Shown here: positions 1-8,647 of the stretch, piece by piece | How the letters are laid out: every line of letters starts with the position of its first letter | Numbering within the stretch: the stretch's first letter is position 1 | Assembly: GCF_004366355.1 (NCBI RefSeq) | Contig: NZ_SODV01000002.1 | Coordinates: forward strand, 2,086,768 to 2,150,767 | Direction: 5' to 3' | Source: Dinghuibacter silviterrae | Lineage (GTDB): Bacteria; Bacteroidota; Bacteroidia; Chitinophagales; Chitinophagaceae | DNA: 64,000 bases | Program-made: the position numbers and the translations under genes | Notes under the pieces: model-generated | What the model was told of the DNA's origin: nothing | The model's database searches: none | What the model saw: the letters and a program-made list of their open reading frames with translations, nothing else

Positions 1-1
1 T

Positions 2-889
2 GGGAAGGTGCTGTATGGGCCGGACAATATCCGTACGTACGGTCTGGCGGGGAACGAAAGGACGGTGCCGAGGATCGGCGTCGAGGATGTGCAGGCGTTT
101 TATGATCGTTATTTTGCGCCCAACCTTACGTCGGTGACCGTGGTGGGGGATGTTTCGGAAAAAGAGATCCGCCGCAAGCTGTCCTTCTTAGACACCTGGA
201 CACAAAAAGACATCAACGTACCGGGCGCGGATACGACCGTTGCTGAAAGAACGCCGAATACCATTTATCTCGTCGACGTGCCCCACGCCGCCCAGTCGGA
301 AATCCGCGTGGGCTATGTTACAGGCGTGAATTATGACGCCACCGGCACCTATTACCGGTTGCTGTTGGCCAACTATCCCCTGGGCGGTGGTTTTGACAGC
401 CGTCTGAACCTGGACCTCCGGGAGGAAAAGGGGTGGACGTATGGCGCAAGCTCCCAGTTCGCGTCGGGTAAATACGGGGGTACCTTTTCCGCAGGGGCGG
501 GGGTCCGTGCCGCTTCGACGGACAGCGCGGTGGCCGAATTCGTAAAAGACATCAGCGGATATACGGACGGCGGCGTCACACCCACCGAGCTGGCTTTTAT
601 AAAAAGTTCCATCGGCCAAAGCGACGCCCTGAAATACGAAACCAATGCCCAGAAGGCGTCGTTCCTGTCCCGCATACAACTGTATGGTCTTCCGCACGGT
701 TTTGTCGATGAACAAAACCGCATCCTGAAAGCCCTTACGGCGGATGACGTCAACGACCTGGCCAAACAATACCTGGACGTGCACCGGATGGCTATCGTGG
801 TGGTGGGGGACAAGGAACGGATCCTGCCAGGTCTTTCCAACTTAGGCTATAGCATCGTCGAGCTTGACGCGGACGGGCGGCGGAAATAG
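2..889 (+). CDS. M16 family zinc peptidase (insulinase-like), C-terminal part; 5' end outside window
   Basis: The reading frame is open to the window edge, so this is the 3' part of a longer gene; the GTG at 8 is just the first possible start inside the window. The visible protein carries hallmarks of the second M16 domain: FAPNLTSVTVVGDV at residues 36-49 (counted from the GTG) and LREEKGWTYGASSQ at 137-150, the Arg/Tyr region that helps bind substrate in M16 enzymes. The zinc motif HxxEH belongs to the missing N-terminal half and cannot be checked. Bacteroidota M16 proteins of this type are usually secreted and often encoded as pairs. Whether this copy is catalytic is therefore open. The next gene starts a few bases downstream on the same strand. 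Confidence 0.85.
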   Translation, partial: GKVLYGPDNIRTYGLAGNERTVPRIGVEDVQAFYDRYFAPNLTSVTVVGDVSEKEIRRKLSFLDTWTQKDINVPGADTTVAERTPNTIYLVDVPHAAQSEIRVGYVTGVNYDATGTYYRLLLANYPLGGGFDSRLNLDLREEKGWTYGASSQFASGKYGGTFSAGAGVRAASTDSAVAEFVKDISGYTDGGVTPTELAFIKSSIGQSDALKYETNAQKASFLSRIQLYGLPHGFVDEQNRILKALTADDVNDLAKQYLDVHRMAIVVVGDKERILPGLSNLGYSIVELDADGRRK

Positions 890-913
890 CGTATTTTGGG
901 CAAAAATCCACCT

Positions 914-2215
914 GTGACGAAAGCCATAAAGTTTTTGCCCTTTTTCCTTTTCCTCTGCTGGCTGGCCCTTTTTATCCTTCAGCCCGTCGCGTTGTTTAAT
1001 GACTCTCCCGGTTACATGGCCGACGCCCGGAACCTGTTCGACCCGTCCTACCATACGATCCGGCCGGTGCTGTTTCCCTTTTTCCTCCGGGTGGTGGACA
1101 CGCTCCATATCAAACTCAGCATTGCCGCGCTGGTGGTCAACACGGCCAGCTTCTGGTACCTGCTGAAAATGGCGTCCGGGCGTTGGATGTCGACGGGAAA
1201 TGCACTTTTCCTAAGCGCTTTTTTTCTGATGACCGGCATCTGGAGCTATTGCGGGACCTGTCTGACGGAAACGATCCTGCCTTCGGTGGAGCTGTGGATG
1301 TTTATCTCACTTGTGCGAATCATCCGTGAAAAACGCATAGCGTTCATGATCCTCTACGCCGTGGCCATCTGTCTCCTGGGAACCCTGCTCAAACCCTGGA
1401 TCATGCTGATGGTCACGGGCACGGCGGTGCTTCTTCTGGCGGCGGCTCTGCTACTACCTGCCTTCAAATCAGCGCGGGTCCCGTCGGCGGTCCTGTTGCT
1501 CGTCAGTGGGATCTCCTTTGCGGTCAGCTTCCGGTATAACCAAAGCAAAACCATGGAAACCGCCAACCTGGTCATGTTGATGGTCAGCTCCGGGAATGAG
1601 GGGAAATTGAGGGACCGGCTGGCGAACGACAAGGGACTGACCCCGGATTCCGCCGCCTTTATCGCGGCCCTGGTCACGGACATCGATACCATCAACCACA
1701 AATACTACGGGAATGCCTGGGACGCGTCCACGGCCCACGCGGTGAAGTATCTGAACGTTTGGGACAAAGGCGACGTACCCGCGATCAAAAAAGGGTTTCA
1801 CCTCATGTACTTCGAGCACTTCAGGGATGAGCTGGGGCTGTGCAGGCTGTCGCTGCAGCGGTACGTGATAGACCTTGGATTGGGCGCCGCCTGTTTGAAT
1901 ATGACGTACAAGCCCGAGCTCCCCGGGTTGAGGTCGTTTGCCATCCCGCTGCTGGTGGCGGCCACACTTGGCTTCATCGTGTTTAACTTCAAGCGGTTGA
2001 CAAGCGGCCCGCTGTTGCAGGACCCGCTGACCATTTTTACGCTTGTTGTCCTGCTGGCGTCGGTCGGCTTCTGTCTTTTCCTTTGCCTGGCGGGCGCCAA
2101 CGAGCTTCAGCGGAACGTCCTCCCGGGGGTGCTGTTCCAACTGTACGCCCTGACGTATTTTGCATACAGAAAGGATTACGTAGCTTTGCCGCCCCATGAC
2201 GCCCCAACGCTATGA
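914..2215 (+). CDS. Multi-pass inner-membrane protein, possibly a GT-C type glycosyltransferase
   Basis: A 433-residue integral membrane protein with about nine to ten hydrophobic segments: a first helix right after MTKAIK, a cluster up to about residue 210, a soluble loop at roughly 215-330, and two or three C-terminal helices. An early acidic motif, NDSPGY, follows the first helix, where GT-C glycosyltransferases carry their catalytic Asp; this is suggestive only. I chose the GTG at 914 because it gives a compact basic N-terminus; an in-frame TTG at 896 would add six residues and lies inside a TATTTTG sequence that could be promoter DNA. It follows the peptidase gene closely and its 3' end overlaps trmH by 20 bases. 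I do not recognise a named family with confidence. Confidence 0.6.
   Translation: MTKAIKFLPFFLFLCWLALFILQPVALFNDSPGYMADARNLFDPSYHTIRPVLFPFFLRVVDTLHIKLSIAALVVNTASFWYLLKMASGRWMSTGNALFLSAFFLMTGIWSYCGTCLTETILPSVELWMFISLVRIIREKRIAFMILYAVAICLLGTLLKPWIMLMVTGTAVLLLAAALLLPAFKSARVPSAVLLLVSGISFAVSFRYNQSKTMETANLVMLMVSSGNEGKLRDRLANDKGLTPDSAAFIAALVTDIDTINHKYYGNAWDASTAHAVKYLNVWDKGDVPAIKKGFHLMYFEHFRDELGLCRLSLQRYVIDLGLGAACLNMTYKPELPGLRSFAIPLLVAATLGFIVFNFKRLTSGPLLQDPLTIFTLVVLLASVGFCLFLCLAGANELQRNVLPGVLFQLYALTYFAYRKDYVALPPHDAPTL
2160..2188 (+). promoter_or_regulatory. Candidate promoter for trmH inside the upstream gene
   Basis: A -33-like TTG (2160-2162, within TTTTG) is followed after 18 bases by TAGCTTTG (2181-2188), a perfect match to the Bacteroidota -7 consensus TAnnTTTG. 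The trmH ATG begins 7 bases later. The site lies within the last codons of the membrane protein gene, so trmH may be transcribed on its own as well as by read-through. Confidence 0.45.
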
Positions 2216-2798
2216 CCGCCTGACCTCGGTGTTGAACAAACGGCAGAACGACCTCACCGTGGTCCTGGAGAACGTCTTCGATCCGCACAACATCTCCGCG
2301 GTGATGCGGACCTGTGACGCGGTCGGCATCCAGGAGATTTTTATCCTCAATACCCGCATCGGGCCCCACAAAAAATGGGGCGCCAAAAGCTCGTCGAGCG
2401 CGAGCAAGTGGCTGACGATCCATCAATTCACCGATGCAAACGCCTGTTTTGAAGCGGTGCGGGCGCGCTACGACACCCTCCTCACCACGCATCTTTCCAG
2501 CGACGCCAAAGGGCTCTACGAGCTCGACCTGACGGGCAGGGTCGCCCTGGTTTTCGGGAACGAACACGAGGGCGTCAGCGACGGGATCAGGGACCGGGCG
2601 GACGGTAACTTCATCATCCCGCAGGTGGGGATCATCCGGTCCCTGAACATATCGGTTGCCTGCGCCGTTACGCTGTACGAAGCCTTCCGGCAAAAAAGCG
2701 GGGCGGGTCATTACGCCGCCCCGAAATTGGGAGAAGAGATGCGCACCGCGCTGTATGACCAGTGGGGTATCGACCCCGAGATCACGGGCGTAGAGTAG
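2196..2798 (+). CDS. trmH: TrmH-type SpoU tRNA (guanosine-2'-O-)methyltransferase
   Basis: A 200-residue SPOUT-fold methyltransferase that uses S-adenosylmethionine to methylate the 2'-OH of a tRNA guanosine, G18 in classical TrmH. All three SpoU motifs are visible: motif 1 ENVFDPHNISAVMRTCDAVG (25-44, with Asn32 and Arg38), motif 2 LVFGNEHEGVS (118-128), and motif 3 from IIPQVGIIRSLNIS to VACAV (140-158), which forms the knotted SAM site. The length matches bacterial TrmH, and no N-terminal L30e-like domain as in RlmB is present, so TrmH is preferred over a 23S rRNA enzyme. Its ATG lies inside the end of the preceding membrane protein gene. Its stop codon is overlapped tail to tail (17 bases) by the collagen-like gene on the other strand. 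Confidence 0.88.
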   Translation: MTPQRYDRLTSVLNKRQNDLTVVLENVFDPHNISAVMRTCDAVGIQEIFILNTRIGPHKKWGAKSSSSASKWLTIHQFTDANACFEAVRARYDTLLTTHLSSDAKGLYELDLTGRVALVFGNEHEGVSDGIRDRADGNFIIPQVGIIRSLNISVACAVTLYEAFRQKSGAGHYAAPKLGEEMRTALYDQWGIDPEITGVE

Positions 2799-3852
2799 AT
2801 CCCTTTTCCGAGAGCCAAAGCCCGGTGAACCGGCTGACCTCGTTGTAGTTATTCATATTAACATGCGCCTTTTTCATTTGGGTGGCAAAATTGCCCGTCA
2901 CCGCGACGAGCTTGAAGGCATGGGTCGCGATGGCATAGGATGCCAGGTCCGGTGCTGCAGTCGTGGCCCCGGCTATATTAGCGAAGAAAAAGTGCAGGCG
3001 CACCACCCCGACTTTGGCCTCGTAGGCAAAGTTGATGGTGTAGGCGTTGGATGCATCCAGGAGTTGATAGGGCAGCGGTAGCCATTGGGTGGCGTCAAAA
3101 TATACATCAGGAACGAAATAAACCATGACCACACCGCTGTCGATGATGCCCGCGGTAACCGAGTTGAACGCAGCGTCGTAATACCGGGTTAAATACGCCA
3201 CCTGGCCTGTTGTAGAGGTTATAAGATAGTAGTACGAATTATACGTCCATTGGCTGTTGGTTACCGTAAACGTATCGACCTTAACGTTGGCGTTGCCCTC
3301 GGGCCCCTGCAGGGAGATGGGGATACCCCAACCTGTGGCGGTTTTGGGGCCGTACAGCAGGTAATTGGTTTTGTCCAGGTAGTAGTCACCGACCGCCCCC
3401 AAGGTGCTGGCGGGCGCAGTGGTCCCGGAGTAGATCTGGCTGCCGGCCGTGCCGGCGGCACCTGTCGCGCCGGTGGCCCCTGTTGCACCAGTGGCACCCG
3501 TAGCGCCCGTCGCCCCTGCGGCACCCGTTGCCCCGGTTGCGCCCTTGAGGGAGACCCCCGAGCCCCAACCCCCGTCACTGACCTTCGGGCCATACAGTAT
3601 CCCTGTATTCAGGTCCAGGTAGTAGTCCCCGTTGTTGCCATCGGCTAAGGTAGGCGCACCATACCCGGTAAGGATCACCGAGCCATTCGCGCCGGCCGGT
3701 CCAACCGCCCCGGTCGCTCCCGTGGCGCCGGTGGCCCCGGTCGCACCTGTAGCACCGGTCGCACCGGCCGGTCCCGCAGGACCCGTTTTGGTGCAGGCGT
3801 AGCCGCACAAGATCATGACGGCGATGAGTGAGATAAGTTGTAGATGTTTCAT
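2782..3852 (-). CDS. Collagen-like lipoprotein with Gly-Ala-Thr triplet repeats
   Basis: A 356-residue predicted lipoprotein: hydrophobic signal after MKHLQL and a lipobox ending at Cys20. It contains two collagen-like Gly-X-Y tracts, mostly GAT triplets, at about residues 24-57 and 104-134. Each tract is followed or preceded by a repeated module with GDYYLD...LYGPK (76-90 and 152-167), known from Bacteroidota collagen-like proteins. The C-terminal 170 residues (about 185-356) look like a compact beta-rich domain that I do not recognise. The likely role is an envelope-exposed rod or stalk with a C-terminal head; this is inference. The GAT tracts are encoded by 9-base tandem repeats and so are prone to length change. 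A TAnnTTTG box sits 4 bases before the ATG. Confidence 0.8.
   Translation of the reverse strand: MKHLQLISLIAVMILCGYACTKTGPAGPAGATGATGATGATGATGATGAVGPAGANGSVILTGYGAPTLADGNNGDYYLDLNTGILYGPKVSDGGWGSGVSLKGATGATGAAGATGATGATGATGATGATGAAGTAGSQIYSGTTAPASTLGAVGDYYLDKTNYLLYGPKTATGWGIPISLQGPEGNANVKVDTFTVTNSQWTYNSYYYLITSTTGQVAYLTRYYDAAFNSVTAGIIDSGVVMVYFVPDVYFDATQWLPLPYQLLDASNAYTINFAYEAKVGVVRLHFFFANIAGATTAAPDLASYAIATHAFKLVAVTGNFATQMKKAHVNMNNYNEVSRFTGLWLSEKGSTLRP
3440..3545 (-). repeat. Collagen-type tandem repeat, 9-base period
   Basis: On the minus strand this stretch encodes consecutive GAT/GAA/GTA triplets. It is a short-period GC-rich tandem repeat in coding DNA. A second tract of the same type lies at about 3690-3782. 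Confidence 0.8.
3690..3782 (-). repeat. Second collagen-type tandem repeat in the same gene
   Basis: Encodes GPAGPAG followed by about seven GAT triplets and then GAVGPAGANG. It has the same 9-base periodicity as the other tract and lies directly after the lipobox cysteine. Confidence 0.8.
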
Positions 3853-3856
3853 GAGA

Positions 3857-3864
3857 CAAATCTA
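3857..3864 (-). promoter_or_regulatory. -7 promoter box TAGATTTG, 4 bases from the ATG
   Basis: A perfect TAnnTTTG match read on the minus strand, ending 4 bases before the ATG at 3852. No convincing TTG lies about 20 bases further upstream. If functional, the transcript would start at or next to the start codon. Confidence 0.4.
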
Positions 3865-4008
3865 TTTCCGGGTCCGGGCCCGGTAACGGCCGTTTATCAG
3901 CAGGGCCGGACAAAAGGGTAATTGCCGGACCCCGTCGAGCCGTTGCCAAACGCGAAAAACACCGGTGACCGGGCGGCGTTTTTTGAGTAACTTGATTATT
4001 TGTACGAA

Positions 4009-7000
4009 GTGCGACACATCCTTTTTGGCCTCCTATGCCTCTTGTCCATAACCGCCCAGGCCCAGCCGGCCGGGAACGTCTTTGCGCATTTTACCGAGGA
4101 AAAAGGCCTCGCCTGCGACCAGGTACAGGGGTTTTGCCAGGACGCCCAGGGATATATCTGGATCGCTACCTTATGCGGGTTGCAACGATACGACGGGTAC
4201 CGGTTTTTTACCTACCGGCAAGACCTCCACAACCCCGACGCCCTCCAAACCGATTATGTCAGTACCGTTTTCGAAGACAGCAAGCGCCGCCTGTGGGTCG
4301 GTACGGGGAGCGAATCCGCGTACCTGCTGGACCGCTCCACCGGAAAGTTTTACAGCTTCAACGCGCATTGTACCAATAAAAACAACCTCACGACAGGGGT
4401 CATAAAATTTGTCGAGGACGGCCGGGGTGATATCTGGATGTTGGATAAGACAGGGCTGTTAAAGCTCAACAACGACACCCATCAATTTGAAAACGTCAAT
4501 GCCCTGCTGGGCATGACAGGCGCCGCCCGGCCCGTCGTCCTGGAGCGCGACCCGCAGGGCAACCTTTGGCTTATCTCGGCGGCGGGGCTGACCTGTTACG
4601 ACATACGGGAACACCGGTGTTATGACAAAGCCCATAACCCTTCCGGGCTGCAGGTTTTCAATCTCAGGCAACCGGTCACCGGTCTTTTGTTCGACGACGA
4701 CCGGGGCGCCTGGCTCAGCACCGAGGACACCGCGACCCTCTACCGGTTTGACTTTCGGGAGAACAAGATGCAGACATACCCTTTGGAAGTGCACAGCAAT
4801 GTCGTCAACGTCTTTGGCAAGGACCACAAAGGGCATATCCTCGTCTCGGCGTCGAACGAAGGGCTGATCATCTTTGACGAGGTGTCGGGGACTTTTTCAC
4901 GGATGCCTTTGGACAACAACGACCCCTACGGGCTGCACGGGGAAACGGGCAATTTCGTCAATGTCCACACCCTGACGGACAGGGAAGGGAATGTATGGCT
5001 GGGTACGGACAACGGGATCGACGTCCTGAATTTCCGTAAACGGTATTTTTATTATTATGGTACCGCCTCCTCCGACCCCACGGAGGGGCTTTTGCAAACA
5101 CCGGCGGACAAGGATATCTATGTGGCCTCTTATTCCACCCACGGCGGTATCCTGCGGCTGGACAGCAACCTCCGGGTAAAAAAGAAGTACTTTTTTGCAA
5201 AACCGGAGGACCTGCGCAACCAGTTGTGGTGTCTTTACCGGGATGAGAACGGCAGGATCTGGGCCCCCAACCAGGACAGAACGATCGGGGTTCTGGATCC
5301 TTCGACCGGCAGACTGTCTATCCAGGCCGACAGCGTCCTGAAGGGTTGTATCCACACCCTGCAAAGGGACGGCCAGGGGAACGTCTGGATCGGGCATTGG
5401 TCAAAAGGGCTTCTCCGGATCGATCCCTACACCCACCGCAGCCAGGCGTTTTCCCGTCCCACGGCGAACCTGTCCGGTCCCGTAAAGAATGTGACCACCT
5501 TCTACCTGGATGGGGATAGCGTCATCTGGGCAGGGACTATATCACAGGGGTTTTTGCGTTTCGACCGGCGTAAAGAGGTTTTTACGGACGCCTTCCTGTT
5601 CGATCAAAAGAACAACGCGTCCATCAGCAGCAATACCGTGACGCAGGTCCTTCCCTATAACCGGGATACCCTGCTCTTAGCCACCTGGGGGGGCATCGAT
5701 ATTTTTGACAAAAAAACAAAGACCTTCCGGTCCCTGACGGTCAAAGGACTCACCAGCACCTATGTACAGGCCCTTGCCCTGGACAGGCAGGGCCGGCTTT
5801 GGGCCTCGTGTATCAACGGGTTTTTCAGGATCGACGTGCACACCGGGGAGACCACGGCCTACGACGCGGGAGACGGGATCATGTATTCCAGTTTCGAATA
5901 CCGGCCCTTTCTCCAACTCGCGGACGGCCGCTTCATGGTGGCCGCCACGAAGGGGTTTATGGTTTTCCATCCCGACAGCATCGGCCGGGAGGAAGCGCCC
6001 CCCGATGTGACCATCACCCGTTTCGCGGTCTATGACCGGGGGATGGACATAGATACCTTCGTCGACCATTCCCGGCCCCTTGTCTTGACCTACCTGGACA
6101 ATAACCTAAACATCGAATTCTCCGCGCTACAATATTCGACCCCGGGCAAAATGCGCTACTATTACCAGTTACAGGGTGTCGACAAAGGCTGGGTGACGGC
6201 GGGCAAGGACCAAACCGCACGGTATAACCAACTGGAGAGCGGCCATTACGTATTTATGGTCAAATGCGTCGATCGCAACGGGGTGGCCTCCCGGGGTGTC
6301 ACGCTTTTGCCCATCTACATCGTGCCGCCCTTCTGGCGCACCTGGTGGTTTTTTACCGGCCTGGCGCTGCTGGCCATGGCCGCCGTTTTTGGCGTGGCGC
6401 GCTGGATCGATAATAGGAAAAAGGAAAAGGAAATGCTCCGGCTCACCTACGACCGGAAGATCGCGGTCATGGAAATGAATACCCTCCGGGCCCAAATGAA
6501 CCCGCATTTCCTGTTCAACAGCCTTAATTCGATCAATACCTTTATTCTGAAAAACGACCAGGAAAACGCGTCGGACTACCTGACTAAATTTTCCCGGCTG
6601 GTGCGGCTGATCCTGGATAATTCCCGGACCGAATGGGTCACGCTGGACAACGAGCTCCGCGCCCTGGAATTATACATCGAACTGGAGACCCTCCGTTTCG
6701 ACAAGCCCTTTGCGTATGCGATCCATGTCGACCCGGCCGTGGACCGTACCCACGTGGTCGTTCCCCCGCTGATCATCCAACCCTATGTGGAAAATGCTAT
6801 TTGGCACGGACTCTTACACCGTAAGAGGGCAGGGGGCCGGATCGTCATCGACGTTTGGAGAAACGGGGAGGCCTTGATGATCAAGATCGCGGACAACGGC
6901 GTCGGAAGGGCCGCGGCCGCCCGGCTCGAAAGCAAAAGGGACAGCCCCTATAAGTCGCATGGCATGAAGATCACCGCAGAGCGGCTGGCCGTGGTCAACG

Positions 7001-7107
7001 AAGTGTACAAGGTCAACGCCGCCGTGTCGGTGGAGGACGCCTCCGAGTCCGGTACAGAGGTATTGTTAACCATTCAATATAGAACGCATGCAGGCATTAA
7101 TAGTTGA
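4009..7107 (+). CDS. Membrane sensor histidine kinase: Reg_prop propeller, Y_Y_Y, LytS-type kinase
   Basis: A 1032-residue sensor. A Sec signal (MRHILFGLLCLLS...AQAQ) leads into a periplasmic region of about 650 residues with recurring propeller motifs such as DAQGYIWIAT, DGRGDIWM and DREGNVWLGTDNG. A Y_Y_Y beta-sandwich follows at about 680-760 and one membrane helix at about 780-803 (WWFFTGLALLAMAAVFGVA). The cytoplasmic part is a His_kinase (LytS/YehU) domain with phospho-acceptor His833 in QMNPHFLFNSLNSIN and an ATPase domain with YVENAIWHGL and DNGVGRA. I prefer the GTG at 9 bases after the TTG at 4000 because it gives a clean signal peptide. It lacks the fused receiver and AraC domains of hybrid systems; its partner regulator overlaps its 3' end. 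The ligand is unknown. Confidence 0.88.
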   Translation: MRHILFGLLCLLSITAQAQPAGNVFAHFTEEKGLACDQVQGFCQDAQGYIWIATLCGLQRYDGYRFFTYRQDLHNPDALQTDYVSTVFEDSKRRLWVGTGSESAYLLDRSTGKFYSFNAHCTNKNNLTTGVIKFVEDGRGDIWMLDKTGLLKLNNDTHQFENVNALLGMTGAARPVVLERDPQGNLWLISAAGLTCYDIREHRCYDKAHNPSGLQVFNLRQPVTGLLFDDDRGAWLSTEDTATLYRFDFRENKMQTYPLEVHSNVVNVFGKDHKGHILVSASNEGLIIFDEVSGTFSRMPLDNNDPYGLHGETGNFVNVHTLTDREGNVWLGTDNGIDVLNFRKRYFYYYGTASSDPTEGLLQTPADKDIYVASYSTHGGILRLDSNLRVKKKYFFAKPEDLRNQLWCLYRDENGRIWAPNQDRTIGVLDPSTGRLSIQADSVLKGCIHTLQRDGQGNVWIGHWSKGLLRIDPYTHRSQAFSRPTANLSGPVKNVTTFYLDGDSVIWAGTISQGFLRFDRRKEVFTDAFLFDQKNNASISSNTVTQVLPYNRDTLLLATWGGIDIFDKKTKTFRSLTVKGLTSTYVQALALDRQGRLWASCINGFFRIDVHTGETTAYDAGDGIMYSSFEYRPFLQLADGRFMVAATKGFMVFHPDSIGREEAPPDVTITRFAVYDRGMDIDTFVDHSRPLVLTYLDNNLNIEFSALQYSTPGKMRYYYQLQGVDKGWVTAGKDQTARYNQLESGHYVFMVKCVDRNGVASRGVTLLPIYIVPPFWRTWWFFTGLALLAMAAVFGVARWIDNRKKEKEMLRLTYDRKIAVMEMNTLRAQMNPHFLFNSLNSINTFILKNDQENASDYLTKFSRLVRLILDNSRTEWVTLDNELRALELYIELETLRFDKPFAYAIHVDPAVDRTHVVVPPLIIQPYVENAIWHGLLHRKRAGGRIVIDVWRNGEALMIKIADNGVGRAAAARLESKRDSPYKSHGMKITAERLAVVNEVYKVNAAVSVEDASESGTEVLLTIQYRTHAGINS

Positions 7108-7804
7108 TGACGAAAGACACTGCAGGGAAGGGCTGGCGATCATGCTCGCCAAATATTGTCCCGGGGTGGAAGTGCTCGCGCAATGCCCGGATGCCAGGAC
7201 CGCCCTGAAAGCCATCGGCAAGTACCAGCCGGACCTGATTTTCCTCGACATAGAAATGCCCGTCATGAACGGCTTCGACATGCTGGAGCGCTGCAAGGAA
7301 TACGACCTGGAAATCATCTTTACGACCGCCTATAATGAATACGCCATCCAGGCCATCCGGCGTAGCGCCATAGATTATCTCCTCAAACCGGTGAGCAAAA
7401 ACGAACTGATAGAAGCCGTGAACCGGGCCACGGAGGCCAGGAAAAACAAAGCGTTGCCCGAAGGCCCCCCTCTCCGGTCCAGGATCGCTTTACCCACGAT
7501 CGACGGCCTGATCCTTCTCGACCTGAAGGACGTCATATACTGCGAAGCCGAAAACAACTACACCCGCTTCCACCTGTCCGGCGGAGACTCAGTGTATGTG
7601 TCCAAAACGCTCCGTAAGGTGGAAGACCTGCTGTTGGACAACCCCGATTTTTTCAGGATCCACCATAGTTTTATCGTCAACCTGAAATATGTACAGCGCT
7701 ACTTCCGGGGGGACGGGGGTGAGATCAACCTGGCGACCGGTTTGCGCATACCCGTGTCCAGGGCAAAAAAACAGGAGTTCCTGGACCGCCTGGAACGTTT
7801 GTAA
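7088..7804 (+). CDS. LytTR family response regulator
   Basis: A 238-residue regulator. Its receiver domain (1-120) has the acidic pair Asp7/Asp8, phospho-acceptor Asp54 in FLDIEMP, Thr79/Thr80 and the conserved Lys100 in YLLKPV. A LytTR DNA-binding domain occupies about 138-236, with VIYCEAENNYTRFHL and FFRIHHSFIVNLKYV typical of the family. The gene overlaps the end of the sensor kinase by 20 bases, so the two are almost certainly translated together and form one two-component pair. The lipoprotein gene immediately downstream is the nearest candidate target, but no operator could be recognised. Confidence 0.92.
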   Translation: MQALIVDDERHCREGLAIMLAKYCPGVEVLAQCPDARTALKAIGKYQPDLIFLDIEMPVMNGFDMLERCKEYDLEIIFTTAYNEYAIQAIRRSAIDYLLKPVSKNELIEAVNRATEARKNKALPEGPPLRSRIALPTIDGLILLDLKDVIYCEAENNYTRFHLSGGDSVYVSKTLRKVEDLLLDNPDFFRIHHSFIVNLKYVQRYFRGDGGEINLATGLRIPVSRAKKQEFLDRLERL

Positions 7805-7903
7805 ACGGCTCAACCGGGCCGGCGGATTGTCTTGGAATGGATACCCGCTGCTAAACGGAGCACCTGGGTGTCGCCCCGGGGTTTTTCTTTGCAGCAAAAA
7901 CCC

Positions 7904-8647
7904 ATGCGAACAGTCTCACTACTCCTTACCCTTTACCTCCTCCTGATCGTCGTGCCCGCTTGTAAGAAATCCGGTAGCACACCCCCCCAAAAAAACATCG
8001 CCTATATCTACCTGGCGGGCACCACCGACGCGGAAGCCTTTAAGACCCTGCTGCAAGCCAACGGCTGCGCAGTGACCCTGGTGGAAAAATCCAACGTCGC
8101 CACCGCCTCCTTTGCTGCCTACGACCTGATCGTCATCGACGACAGCAGTTCCAACTTTGGCGGCACCGGCACCCCGTACAGTTCAGCGTTTACCAACTGG
8201 TCCACCGCCGATTCCGCGGCCATCCAGGGCGCGCACAAACCGCTCCTGCTGGTCGGGCTGGGCGGCATGTTGTACGCCAATAGGATCAAGGGACCGGTCG
8301 ACCTCGTAACCGACATGACCTCTGCCCCGATCGATACCGTACAGGTAGGTGGAATACCCGCTTCGCTTTTTCAAAGCCCCCTGACCGTCACGATACCGGC
8401 AAATGATGAACTGGCGTTGTATACCGCGCCCAGCGAAATTGTCGAGATGTATTATGCAGCCCCGGTGCCTGGGGTTTCTTTCATTGCACGCAACAACTAC
8501 ACCACTCCCATCACCGCTACGTATGGCGCCATTGGGACGGTGGCTGGTCAATATGGCTTTTGGGGCCCCCGCGGCAGAACCACCACACTCACCACGACGG
8601 GCCAGGCACTCTTAGTGAATTTTGTGTTTTACTGCTCCGGGTTGTGA
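7904..8647 (+). CDS. Lipoprotein with a Rossmann-like (amidotransferase-like) fold, function unknown
   Basis: A 247-residue predicted lipoprotein: MRTVSLLLTLYLLL signal and a lipobox ending VPAC followed by KKSGS. The ATG at 7904 is chosen over an upstream in-frame ATG at 7832 because only the former starts directly with a signal peptide. The mature part has alternating strands and helices (NIAYIYLAGTTDAEAFKTLL, YDLIVIDDSSS, KPLLLVGLGG), which resembles glutamine-amidotransferase or ThuA-like folds. No catalytic Cys-His-Glu set is evident. It lies 100 bases downstream of the LytTR regulator on the same strand. Its 3' end overlaps the YihY-like gene tail to tail by 19 bases. Confidence 0.6.
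   Translation: MRTVSLLLTLYLLLIVVPACKKSGSTPPQKNIAYIYLAGTTDAEAFKTLLQANGCAVTLVEKSNVATASFAAYDLIVIDDSSSNFGGTGTPYSSAFTNWSTADSAAIQGAHKPLLLVGLGGMLYANRIKGPVDLVTDMTSAPIDTVQVGGIPASLFQSPLTVTIPANDELALYTAPSEIVEMYYAAPVPGVSFIARNNYTTPITATYGAIGTVAGQYGFWGPRGRTTTLTTTGQALLVNFVFYCSGL

Noticed and set aside
7805-7903. Possible terminator after the LytTR regulator
   Set aside because: GC-rich palindromic bits precede a short T-run, but no stable stem with a proper T-tract is formed.
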